Shown here one piece after another: positions 1 to 8,398 of a stretch of 36,409 bases of DNA. This DNA comes from Caldilineaceae bacterium (GTDB lineage: Bacteria; Chloroflexota; Anaerolineae; Caldilineales; Caldilineaceae), in NCBI GenBank assembly GCA_019637695.1, contig JAHBVG010000076.1:1-36409 (forward strand). The letters run 5' to 3'. Made by a program: the position numbers and the translations under genes. The stretch's first letter is position 1. Every line of letters starts with the position of its first letter. The notes beneath the pieces are model-generated. The model was not told the origin of the DNA, did no database searches, and was given only the letters and a program-made list of their open reading frames with translations.

Positions 1-933
1 GCTCAACCAAAAAGTGACAAGGAAAACTTGAAGCATTACGGCAGCCAGCCAATAGCTGAAACTGTGATCCGGGGACACAAGTTCTACTGGCACAAGGGCC
101 AGGTCACAAAAGCAGATTTAGAACCTTCGCTCCAAGACCCTGGAATTGAGAATGGCGTTGCAAAGGAAACCAGTACACAGCACACGCAAATCAAACCTCT
201 GCGTCCAGGTCTGACCTTCGAGTTCAAGATCTATTTTGACAATTTGAGTGAAGTTGAGTTAGGCGCGCTCGCATGGGTTATCTCGCTGCCAGATAATCAC
301 TGCCACAAAATCGGTATGGGCAAACCATTGGGTATGGGCGCAGTTTTATTACACGACATTGACCTTCATGTTGAAGACCGCCAGCAGCGTTATCAGACTT
401 TATTTGCAGAATCGGGATGGGCGCAACCAGCACTAGCTGAAGCTAAAACAGTGGACGAGTATAAAACTCTATTTGAGATATATATTTTGTCTCAGCTTGC
501 AGTTCAAAGTAAAGAATTCAAGTCTCTGCCACGTATTCAGATGTTGCTGACGATGCTGCAATGGTGGCAACGCGATGATAAGTGGTTAGAAATAACTCGT
601 TACATGGAAATCAAACAGGACTCCCAACAGAGTGATATGTACAGCGAACGTTTTGTGTTACCCGATCCCAGAGACGTTGTTAACATCACCGCGCCAGCGG
701 TGGGTGACCTCTACCATCCACCAAAGCAACAGGGTATCCGCCTAGAAGGTATAGTGGAATATTTCGGCAAGAAATCTGGCGCAATTATCCCTGATGCGAA
801 ACTTGATAAGGTCACTGTACATAGGCGTTCTCTACCAACTGGCATAGAGATGCTCACAAAAGGGCAGCGTGTTAGGTTTACTATGGTAGAAGAAAAAGGT
901 AAACTACAAGCCTATGATATTGAACTACTCTAA
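1..933 (+). CDS. CRISPR-associated RAMP-superfamily protein, C-terminal part (TIGR03986-like), 5' truncated by window
   Basis: The reading frame is open from base 1, so only the C-terminal ~310 residues are present; the TTG at 28 is probably not a start. About 100 residues in is a RAMP-type glycine-rich loop (KIGMGKPLGMGAV) preceded by LGALAWVISLP, as in Cas5/Cas6/Cas7-like RAMP proteins of type III effector complexes. The last ~65 residues resemble an OB/cold-shock-type RNA-binding fold (EGIVEYFGKKSGAI, VHRRSLPTG, KGQRVRF, KLQAYDIELL). From memory this combination fits the TIGR03986 family of large CRISPR RAMP proteins, expected to bind crRNA or target RNA. No repeat-spacer array is seen, so the rest of the locus should lie upstream of the window. 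The gene is clearly more AT-rich than its surroundings (421-480 is 42% GC against 68% at 25261-25320), which suggests horizontal acquisition. RAMP assignment is fairly sure; the exact subfamily is less so. Confidence 0.72.
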   Translation, partial: AQPKSDKENLKHYGSQPIAETVIRGHKFYWHKGQVTKADLEPSLQDPGIENGVAKETSTQHTQIKPLRPGLTFEFKIYFDNLSEVELGALAWVISLPDNHCHKIGMGKPLGMGAVLLHDIDLHVEDRQQRYQTLFAESGWAQPALAEAKTVDEYKTLFEIYILSQLAVQSKEFKSLPRIQMLLTMLQWWQRDDKWLEITRYMEIKQDSQQSDMYSERFVLPDPRDVVNITAPAVGDLYHPPKQQGIRLEGIVEYFGKKSGAIIPDAKLDKVTVHRRSLPTGIEMLTKGQRVRFTMVEEKGKLQAYDIELL

Positions 934-984
934 GATCGGATCTGCTGTTGACCTATCTTAGAGAGATGCACAAGGAGATCCCCC

Positions 985-1671
985 ATGTCCCGAAGGACAC
1001 AAACCCGCGGCGACTGCGTCTTTTGCGGACGGGAGATGACCCGCACCGGCCTCAGCAACCATCTGAAAAGCTGCCCAGAGCGCCAGGCGGCCATTGCTGC
1101 GGCAGAAGAGAAGAGTTCCGCGGCGACGCAGCCGCTCTACCATCTGCTCGTGCGCGCCGCCTATTCTTCGGCGTTCTGGCTGCATCTGGAGATGAAAGGC
1201 AGCGCCACGTTGAAAGATTTAGACCATTACCTGCGCGCCATCTGGCTGGAATGCTGCGGCCATCTGAGCCGGTTCTCGGTGGGCGGCTGGCGCGGCAGAG
1301 AGATGTCCATGAGTCGCAAGATCGAAGATGTATTTGGCGCTGGCGTCGAAGTGACCCATATCTACGACTTTGGTACGCCTTCTACAACCTTGATTGCGCC
1401 CGTCGCCGTGCGTCATGGCAAGCCGCTGACCGGCAAGCCCATCTACCTGATGGCGCGCAACAAGATGCCGGATGTAGCGTGTGCGGAATGCGGCGCAGCG
1501 GCCGGCTACTACTGCGCTGACTGTCTGATTGAATTAAGTGAATGGGTTCCGCTGTGCGAAGAACACCGCGACGAGCATGACCACGACGAGTACGGCGGCC
1601 CCACACCGCTGATCAACTCACCGCGGCTGGGCATGTGCGGCTACAGTGGTCCAGCCGAGCCGCCCTATTAA
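985..1671 (+). CDS. Small zinc-binding protein with pRiA4b ORF-3-like core (hypothetical)
   Basis: The 228-residue protein starts at ATG 985, chosen because AAGGAG at 972-977 sits 7 bases upstream. The N-terminus has a C2HC-like knuckle (CVFCGREMTRTGLSNHLKSC, residues ~11-30). The middle (LHLEMKGSATLKDLDHYLRAIWLECCGHLSRF) resembles the plasmid pRiA4b ORF-3-like fold, in which a short helix precedes a conserved H-L-x-x-F segment. The C-terminus carries a second cluster, CAECGAAAGYYCADC followed by CEEHRDEHDHDE, likely another zinc site. It lies 51 bp after the CRISPR RAMP gene on the same strand and may be read with it, but its GC content is higher than that gene. Function is unknown. A longer overlapping frame from 948 was rejected because it lacks a ribosome-binding site and any recognisable domain. 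Confidence 0.75.
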   Translation: MSRRTQTRGDCVFCGREMTRTGLSNHLKSCPERQAAIAAAEEKSSAATQPLYHLLVRAAYSSAFWLHLEMKGSATLKDLDHYLRAIWLECCGHLSRFSVGGWRGREMSMSRKIEDVFGAGVEVTHIYDFGTPSTTLIAPVAVRHGKPLTGKPIYLMARNKMPDVACAECGAAAGYYCADCLIELSEWVPLCEEHRDEHDHDEYGGPTPLINSPRLGMCGYSGPAEPPY

Positions 1672-1700
1672 CGCCAATCCAAGAAAATCAGGATCTGCGA

Positions 1701-1740
1701 AGCCACACAAAGGCCAGAAAAAGCCTTTGTGTGGCTTTGT
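1701..1740 (+). terminator. Strong intrinsic terminator hairpin
   Basis: A perfect 14-bp stem (1701-1714 pairs with 1723-1736, arm AGCCACACAAAGGC) encloses an 8-base loop and is followed by TTTGT. It lies 30 bp after the stop of the zinc-binding protein and separates the CRISPR-side genes from the LRR gene. The U-tract is short, so efficiency is uncertain, but the stem is unambiguous. Confidence 0.8.
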
Positions 1741-1937
1741 AGATCATCTAATTTGTGCGTCGTCCGAGGAATTGTCCATGCATAACTTGGTGATTTTGTC
1801 ATGCTCAGGAGGGAGGTGCAGCTTTCTGTAGGGTATCCACTCGTTGGGTGCTTTGGCGACCATAGTTTGAGCGCCACTCAGCAGAACGTTCGTCGTGATT
1901 CGGTGGCATAGCTGCCATCGTTGATGGGAGAATGATC
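1741..1937. other. Intergenic leader before LRR gene; no confident promoter
   Basis: About 200 bp between the terminator and the LRR gene. No convincing -35/-10 pair, RNA gene or repeat was found. GGGAG at 1926-1930 lies 7 bases before ATG 1938 and only 1 base before ATG 1932, so it decides the start of the next gene in favour of 1938. Confidence 0.4.
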
Positions 1938-4900
1938 ATGAAGCTCAGAATGTGTGGATTGGTCGTTGTTGTCATGGTGGTCGCATTTTTGGTTCCGAGT
2001 TCCATCAGGCGTGGGCAGGCAACCTACAAACTGTGGGGTGGAGTAGCACAGGCACAAGCACAGACATATGACTGTTCATCACAGTCCGAAATCTCGGTTT
2101 CTCAATGCCAGGCGCTGGTCGCCCTCTATAACAGCACCAATGGCGCAGCCTGGACCGATAACACCAATTGGCTGGCTACTCCGTCACCGTGCGCCTGGTT
2201 TGGCGTCATTTGCGACGATGGCAACGTTGCCGCCATCTCGCTGGCCGACAACGCGTTGAGCGGAACGCTGCCGTCGGCGCTCAGTAACTTGACTGCCCTG
2301 AAAAGTCTCTCGCTCTATTCCAACCAACTGAGCGGCGATATCCCGCCGACGTTGGGAACCTTGACAGGATTGACCGATCTCAATCTAAGCGGCAACGCTC
2401 TCAGTGGCAACATCCCTAGCCAACTGGGCAGCCTGACGAACCTCACCGACCTCTGGCTCAACAACAACCAACTGACCGGCGCCATCCCGGCGCAATTGGG
2501 TAGCATCGCCAACCTGCAAAACCTGATCCTTTACGACAATCAGCTCTCTGGCGCCATTCCACCCGAACTGGGCAACCTGGGTTCCTTGCGCACACTTTTC
2601 CTTTCAACCAACCAGTTGACCGACGACATCCCAACCGAGCTAGGCGGGCTCAGTCAGTTGGTCGAGATATACATCACCAACAATGGCTTGACCGGCGTCA
2701 TTCCGCCCGCTCTGGGCAATCTGGACAACCTGAAAGCGCTCCGTCTTTCGGACAACCAACTGAGCGGGCCGATTCCGGCTTCCTTCGGCAACCTGGACAA
2801 GCTAGAGGAGCTATGGCTGAACAACAACGCGCTGACAGGATCGATTCCCACGCAGTTGGGCGCTCTTGCCAATCTCAAGCATTTGATACTCTATTCCAAC
2901 CAACTTTCCGGCCCGATTCCGCCGCAGCTTGGCGCGCTCGACCAGTTGCTTGGATTATATCTGAGCGACAACAGCCTGAACGGCGCCATCCCAGCGCAAC
3001 TGGGCGATTTGGACAGTTTGCAAACGCTCTATCTGTCGGACAATCTACTGGGGGGGACCATCCCTGGCGTGCTTGGCAACCTTGCTCAACTCTCCACCCT
3101 CTTTCTCAACGACAACGCCCTGATTGGTCAAGTGCCCGCGGCGCTGGGCAACGCCGCCCAACTGAGCAGTCTCGATCTCTCGAACAACTTCCTCAGCGGC
3201 GCGCTGCCTGCTTCGTTGAGCGCTCTCTCGAACATGACATCATTTGGCTTCAGCGGCACTAGCCTCTGCGTGCCAGAGGGTGATTCATCCCTGACCGATT
3301 GGCTGGCAGCCATCCCGACGTTGAGCAGCAGCGGATTGCTTTGCAGCCAGATTCCAACGCCGGTATTGGTCGGGATCCCCAATGCCGTCCGCGCCGACGC
3401 GCAGATACGCGTCATCGGCCAGCGTTTTCAACCCCAGGGACCCTACGACTTCGCCCTGTCCGGCCTGGGCGCGCCTCTGGGCGCAACCACGGCCAACGAT
3501 GCCGGCGCTTTTAACGAGATCTTGACTATCCCGGCGGACTTTACCGCCCTGAGCGCAGCGGTGACGCTGACGGCGTCGGCTGCCTTTGAACCGATGGGCG
3601 CAGTGCAATCGATTGATCTGGCATGGTTGCCCCCGCTGGCGTTGAGCCTCAACGCTCAAAGCGCCCAACCAGGGGAGAGTGTGACCGCTACCCTTGCCAA
3701 TCTATATACAGGAACCGTCAGCATCACCGTAGACGGCGTAACGGTCGCCGGGCCTGCCCCCGTGGCGTCGGGCGCGTTGGTGTTGCCCTTCATCGTGCCG
3801 TCGGGCGGCGACAGTACACCCGTCAGCGTGGCCGCTGTGAACTGGGTCAACGATCTGCCTTTCGGCCAGGCCACAGCGCCGTTCACCCTGCTGCCAGCAG
3901 ACAGTTTTGACTTTGAAGATCAACCCAATGCGTCGGTCGAGGTTGTGGCCGAAGCCCCGCCGCCTCCCTGGCAACTCGATCAACTGCTCACGGTTAGCGG
4001 ATCGTTTCCAGACATTCCCGCGGAGCTGCGCGAGGACGTGGATCTGTCGGTGATGTTTTCCGATGTCAATGGCCGCGTCTTCCCGCTCACATCGCGACCG
4101 CTCTCCCTCAACAGCAATGGAACCTTCAACGCCCAGGTCAAGTGGTCCAGTCTGCTCTCTGGGGATCCTGTGCCCAGCCAGGCGGCGGGCAACCTGGTGA
4201 TCACGGCGCAACTCGACAACGTGACGAAGAGCATCGTTAAAGCGCTGCCCACTCAAACCAGCGAGGCGCCTTTCGGCCTGCGCATTGTCGTTACAGGCAC
4301 AGGTCAGTATGACGGCAGGGAGATTCCCGTTACAGAGAATGCTTCTGCGCCGCTGATGCTCTTCCGCCCCCAGGGGATTGCCTATGCCGACGCCGCAGCC
4401 CTGGATGCGGCGACCTTCACCGATACCCTGCGCACAGCCTTCCGCTCGGTCTACGCCGATCAGATCCAGGAAGCCATCGGCAGCGTCGTGGGGACCTATT
4501 TTGATTGCCATCCATTCGTCGAGAATGACACCTATCAGCCACTGACCCCGATCTGGTATCCGCCGGACCGCTATAAGATCATCTCCGATCTGCAAAACCT
4601 GCCCATGGTGCAGATCCCGACACTGGTCAAAGAGATCAATGCCGGACCTGCGGCGGCAGGAATCCAACCTGCCGCCGTCGTCGCACCCGACGACCTGATA
4701 GAAGTACGCTTCATTTATGTCAGCATTGATGCCACACAAGTCAAAGATGGAACCATTGCCCCCAATGGCTACGGACCGCCGGATCTGATCCAGTTGGGGC
4801 GCAAGTTCGCCTACGGGGGACTCTACGCCGTGGTTCCAGCCACCGGCGATATCTATCTGGTCAGGGGCTTTGATACGACCAATGTCATCAAGTCGGTTAG

Positions 4901-7900
4901 CTTTGAACGCTTGCCGGCTGGCCCTGTGGTTATCGCCCTCCAGCCCTATCCGACTGGGGCGCGCCCCCGTCGCGAGTTCGAGGTGACGGTGCCGGGCCTC
5001 AATGTTGTCAATATCCGCTATGTGCCTGCTGACGGCTTTGGCGCAGCCACTCTCCCCATTCGCACCTACGGTCAACTCTATTCTTTCAAGAACTTCCCTC
5101 CGCAGGTGGCCTTCACCGACGACGCTCTTCAGATCTATGTCGTCGTCAACGACGGCTATCGGGATGCCGATCAGGTAGAGCTGGCCGATATTCAGATGAC
5201 GCTTACGCCGGCAGACGGCGGCAAGGTCACGAATCTACCGATCAGCCAGGAATTCTTTGGCGGCGACCCGTGTAAGAATAGCCAGCGTGTGCGCTATGTG
5301 GGCACCCTGCTCAAAGCGGGGAGTACGCTGGGCGCCGGGATTCACAGGGTGGATGTTTCGGTGGCGGATTCGGGACAGCAACGCCTGAGCCGCCAGATTG
5401 AGCTAAGCTATCTGTTGCCGCCCGCCTACTTTACCAGCAGCGGTCTCAAGAACCAGAGCGTGATCTGGGGGGTGACCACCACTAAATTCACGGCAACCCG
5501 CTACGACGCCAGCGACGACACGAAAGTCCCCGGCGATCTACAGATCAACCCGCCAACCGGCCCTAGACCCAACGCATTGCACATCGACAACGCCAGCGGG
5601 CTGGACAACCGCATTACGCAGATGTTGACGCCGTCGGATTTTGGGGCCGTTCGCCAGACGAGCAACAGCCGCGCCACAGCCTGGAACAATTCGCTTTCGC
5701 GCGACATCAATAGCGCTCGCCAGATCTTTGATGTCGCCGCGGCGACCCTGTCTACGCCCTGGCAGGCGGCGGCCAACCGGCCACCGATTCCCTGCGATCC
5801 CAACAATCTCTATGAACAGTGCATCGGCCCCAAGAGTTTCAGCACGCCTAAAAAAGAGATGATGCTCTTCCCACCCATTGTGTGGGGACTTCCGCCCCTG
5901 GCCGACATTCGAATTGCTGGCACGCTTGCCTACCTCGCTGGCGTCGATGCCTCCGGTGTCGTGCGCGTTGCCGTGCCGCCCGAACTGACCATGCAGGTCT
6001 GGCCCTACGCCGAAGTCACCGTCGCTATCGACGTCGCTGCTCAAGTTTTGGGTGGGCTTGCGGCCCGTCTGGGGGTCAACACATCGGCCAATATCCACGC
6101 CGATGTTCCTGTTGTCTTCTCCTCGACTGGCAAGAGCGATACCAACGCCTGCTTCCGCTGGTTTATCGAGGTACGCTTCTATTTCAAGAGTGTCTGTATT
6201 CCTTACACCGACGAATGCGCCGTCGACGAAGAGATCGACAAAAGAACCATTCTGGACGGACGCGAACCCAATTCACCTTTCTGCAACGCCCAGGCTGGGG
6301 TGGTCGCGGCGACTGTGAAAGATATCCCGCCCAGTGGCAACCCGACCATTGCCACAGACGGCATCCATATGTTGGCGCTTTGGAACACAGCCGAAAATGA
6401 GCTTGTCTACAGCCATTTTGACGGCAATCAATGGTCGGTCGCGCAGCCCGTCAACGCCGGCCGTATTGCCGAACGGGCCGCTGTCATCTATTTCGACACC
6501 GACCGCGCTATCGCTGTCTGGAACGGTACGACCCTGAGCCAACTGGGTGGGCAGACCATCGATCAAGCCGTGGCGGCCCAGGTGCTGGAATATTCGCTTT
6601 GGAATGGAACGACCTGGAGCGCGCCGGCCCGTTTAGCGCCAGCCAGCGCCGGCGACGGCGGCGCCGTCCTCGCCAGTTGTCCGGCCGGCGCTGCGGGGTG
6701 TCCAATCAGTGGCGAGGTCACTGTGGCGTGGACACACCTGGCCGATGGCATTCTCAGCAATCTCAAGTTACGCGTCTACACGGCTCGGTTTGCCAATGGA
6801 ACGTGGAGCGCGCCGCAGGCGGTTGACCCTGCCAGCAACAGCCTGGATACCGCCCCCATGATCGCCTACACCGCCGGCGATCCCGTGGTGGGGTGGGTGC
6901 GCGACGCAGATTCCAGCTTCGCCACGACGGCTGACCGTCGCATTGTCCTGCGCAATCTCTCCACCGCCACCGTGGAAGCGCCCCAGTCGCTTCCGGGCGA
7001 TGTGGTTGCCGGCAGCCTCGCCGCCGACAGTCAAGGTCAGTTGATCTTGACCTACACGCGTGCAACTGATGGCGCCCTCCTCTCCAACCACCATGAGATC
7101 GTCGCCGCGCGGCAGCGTTGTCAGGGTGGGTGTACGTGGACAGCCATAACATTGGTTGACACCAATGGACGCGTCCTGCAAGGGGAGCAGCCAGTTTTAA
7201 CGATTGACAGCCAGGACCGCGCCACCATTACCTATCGCGCCACTGGTTTTGGGCCAGACGCGCAAGGGAATTCGGTCTATCCTACCGACGCGCGCGGTAT
7301 CCTTGTGGGCAGCGGTGAACTGGCGCAGGTGGAACTGAACAACCATTTGACCCCCGCCACCCCACGCGCGCTGACCAACGACGGTGTCTTGAATTGGGAG
7401 CCAACCGCGGTCTACAACGCAGGTCTCAATCAAATCGTGGCGCTTTCGGTGCATAGACCGGCCGTTGGCGCGGCTGCATCCTCCTCTCGCGCCGGCACAC
7501 AGGCGCTGGACGAAACGCTTGCCCTTGTCAGTACTGACCGCCAGCCGGACTTTCGCATCGAGTCAGTCGAGGCGATCTATCCCTCGCCGACCGCCACTCT
7601 GCCTTCGTCTATCGTCGTGACGATTACCAATCAGGGCGCAGCCGCCACTGGCCCCGCGTTGCCTCTGGAAGTCGCAGCGGCGTGGGACGCCTCTCCCCTG
7701 GCGGCGCAGCAGGTGATCACCACATCCGTCGCCGCTTTGCAAGGGGGCGCGGCGACAAATGTTACTTTACAACTGCCCGTCGTGAGGGGATCTGCTGATG
7801 TGGTCCACCGCCTCTATATCACGGTCAATGGGAACCGCGCCATAGCCGAATCGGAGTTGGCGAACAATGAGGTCATTCTGACGGTGGGCGGCGTCTCTGC

Positions 7901-8300
7901 GCCGGAACAGGTCTATGTCGCCGCCGATCCGATGAACGGGCTCTTGCACGTGCAATGGGACGCGCCGCTGCGCAGCGGATCCATCGCCGGCTATCGCATC
8001 TATCGGCGCACGGCGACCACCCCCTGGCAGCCGGTGGGGAGCAGCTTCGGCGTCTATTGGGCGGATGTCAACGCCGATTTCGACACAACCTATGAATACG
8101 GGGTGCGCGCCTACACGGCCGCGGGCGTCGAGAGCGACCTGAGCCAAACCATGAAGGCAAAGATGATCCCCTTGCCGCCAGCGACAACGCCCTCAACGCT
8201 ATTCCTGCCGAGTGTCTCCAATATGAATTCTTTGTCGCCAACGGAAACGCCTTCGACGCTGTTCCTGCCAAATGTCTCCTGGCTGGACGGACAGCGCTAA
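1938..8300 (+). CDS. Giant exported plant-type LRR protein with propeller-like, CARDB and FnIII domains
   Basis: The 2120-residue protein starts at ATG 1938 (GGGAG spacing). An N-terminal hydrophobic segment (MKLRMCGLVVVVMVVAFLVP) ends near AQAQAQ, consistent with export. Residues ~50-95 form a plant-type LRR cap (ALVALYNSTNGAAW, PCAWFGVIC). Fourteen complete 24-residue LRRs with the LxGxIPxxLGxL pattern follow (about 95-435), closed by a Cys cap (SLCVP). A long middle region has Ig-like stretches that I cannot assign. Around residues 1465-1830 there are repeated GNQWSVAQ, GTTWSAPA, NGTWSAPQ motifs suggesting a BNR-like beta-propeller. A CARDB-like domain (~1870-1985) and an FnIII domain (~1990-2085, with YRIYRRTATTPW) precede a tail in which TPSTLFLPxVS occurs twice. 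It is probably a cell-surface adhesion or recognition protein; ligand unknown. Confidence 0.9.
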   Translation: MKLRMCGLVVVVMVVAFLVPSSIRRGQATYKLWGGVAQAQAQTYDCSSQSEISVSQCQALVALYNSTNGAAWTDNTNWLATPSPCAWFGVICDDGNVAAISLADNALSGTLPSALSNLTALKSLSLYSNQLSGDIPPTLGTLTGLTDLNLSGNALSGNIPSQLGSLTNLTDLWLNNNQLTGAIPAQLGSIANLQNLILYDNQLSGAIPPELGNLGSLRTLFLSTNQLTDDIPTELGGLSQLVEIYITNNGLTGVIPPALGNLDNLKALRLSDNQLSGPIPASFGNLDKLEELWLNNNALTGSIPTQLGALANLKHLILYSNQLSGPIPPQLGALDQLLGLYLSDNSLNGAIPAQLGDLDSLQTLYLSDNLLGGTIPGVLGNLAQLSTLFLNDNALIGQVPAALGNAAQLSSLDLSNNFLSGALPASLSALSNMTSFGFSGTSLCVPEGDSSLTDWLAAIPTLSSSGLLCSQIPTPVLVGIPNAVRADAQIRVIGQRFQPQGPYDFALSGLGAPLGATTANDAGAFNEILTIPADFTALSAAVTLTASAAFEPMGAVQSIDLAWLPPLALSLNAQSAQPGESVTATLANLYTGTVSITVDGVTVAGPAPVASGALVLPFIVPSGGDSTPVSVAAVNWVNDLPFGQATAPFTLLPADSFDFEDQPNASVEVVAEAPPPPWQLDQLLTVSGSFPDIPAELREDVDLSVMFSDVNGRVFPLTSRPLSLNSNGTFNAQVKWSSLLSGDPVPSQAAGNLVITAQLDNVTKSIVKALPTQTSEAPFGLRIVVTGTGQYDGREIPVTENASAPLMLFRPQGIAYADAAALDAATFTDTLRTAFRSVYADQIQEAIGSVVGTYFDCHPFVENDTYQPLTPIWYPPDRYKIISDLQNLPMVQIPTLVKEINAGPAAAGIQPAAVVAPDDLIEVRFIYVSIDATQVKDGTIAPNGYGPPDLIQLGRKFAYGGLYAVVPATGDIYLVRGFDTTNVIKSVSFERLPAGPVVIALQPYPTGARPRREFEVTVPGLNVVNIRYVPADGFGAATLPIRTYGQLYSFKNFPPQVAFTDDALQIYVVVNDGYRDADQVELADIQMTLTPADGGKVTNLPISQEFFGGDPCKNSQRVRYVGTLLKAGSTLGAGIHRVDVSVADSGQQRLSRQIELSYLLPPAYFTSSGLKNQSVIWGVTTTKFTATRYDASDDTKVPGDLQINPPTGPRPNALHIDNASGLDNRITQMLTPSDFGAVRQTSNSRATAWNNSLSRDINSARQIFDVAAATLSTPWQAAANRPPIPCDPNNLYEQCIGPKSFSTPKKEMMLFPPIVWGLPPLADIRIAGTLAYLAGVDASGVVRVAVPPELTMQVWPYAEVTVAIDVAAQVLGGLAARLGVNTSANIHADVPVVFSSTGKSDTNACFRWFIEVRFYFKSVCIPYTDECAVDEEIDKRTILDGREPNSPFCNAQAGVVAATVKDIPPSGNPTIATDGIHMLALWNTAENELVYSHFDGNQWSVAQPVNAGRIAERAAVIYFDTDRAIAVWNGTTLSQLGGQTIDQAVAAQVLEYSLWNGTTWSAPARLAPASAGDGGAVLASCPAGAAGCPISGEVTVAWTHLADGILSNLKLRVYTARFANGTWSAPQAVDPASNSLDTAPMIAYTAGDPVVGWVRDADSSFATTADRRIVLRNLSTATVEAPQSLPGDVVAGSLAADSQGQLILTYTRATDGALLSNHHEIVAARQRCQGGCTWTAITLVDTNGRVLQGEQPVLTIDSQDRATITYRATGFGPDAQGNSVYPTDARGILVGSGELAQVELNNHLTPATPRALTNDGVLNWEPTAVYNAGLNQIVALSVHRPAVGAAASSSRAGTQALDETLALVSTDRQPDFRIESVEAIYPSPTATLPSSIVVTITNQGAAATGPALPLEVAAAWDASPLAAQQVITTSVAALQGGAATNVTLQLPVVRGSADVVHRLYITVNGNRAIAESELANNEVILTVGGVSAPEQVYVAADPMNGLLHVQWDAPLRSGSIAGYRIYRRTATTPWQPVGSSFGVYWADVNADFDTTYEYGVRAYTAAGVESDLSQTMKAKMIPLPPATTPSTLFLPSVSNMNSLSPTETPSTLFLPNVSWLDGQR
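2218..3265 (+). repeat. 72-bp tandem coding repeats (leucine-rich repeats)
   Basis: Fourteen 24-codon units plus a degenerate final unit, translated as L-x-x-L-x-L-x-x-N-x-L-S/T-G-x-I-P-x-x-L-G-x-L. Units keep length without indels, while third-codon positions vary, so the array is old and under selection at the protein level rather than recently amplified. Confidence 0.9.
8178..8280 (+). repeat. 60-bp tandem duplication encoding doubled TPSTLFLPxVS tail
   Basis: The segment beginning at 8178 is repeated with changes from 8238, an exact 60-bp (20-codon) offset. It encodes the last ~40 residues of the LRR protein, so the LFLP motif occurs twice just before the stop codon. Confidence 0.85.
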
Positions 8301-8306
8301 AAGTAA

Positions 8307-8393
8307 GTAACTGCCCGCCAATAACTTGGTAGGTTTCGGAATGTACAGAGTAAGATGCACCAGCAAATCGCCAAGTTAAAAACGGGCAGTTAC
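8307..8393. repeat. Compound inverted repeat between convergent genes
   Basis: Outer arms GTAACTGCCCG (8307-8317) and CGGGCAGTTAC (8383-8393) pair perfectly, and inner arms AACTTGG (8323-8329) and CCAAGTT (8371-8377) pair as well, leaving a ~41-base loop. It fills nearly all of the 98 bp between the converging LRR and desaturase genes. It could act as a bidirectional terminator, or be a small palindromic (MITE/REP-like) insertion; there is no U-tract after either outer arm. Confidence 0.7.
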
Positions 8394-8398
8394 AAAGT

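Noticed and set aside
948..1520. Alternative frame overlapping the zinc-binding protein
   Set aside because: Arg/Pro-rich translation without a ribosome-binding site; the overlapping frame from 985 has zinc motifs and AAGGAG.
3702..5075. 457-residue minus-strand frame inside the LRR gene
   Set aside because: It is the antisense shadow of a clearly coding, domain-bearing frame; its translation has no recognisable motif.
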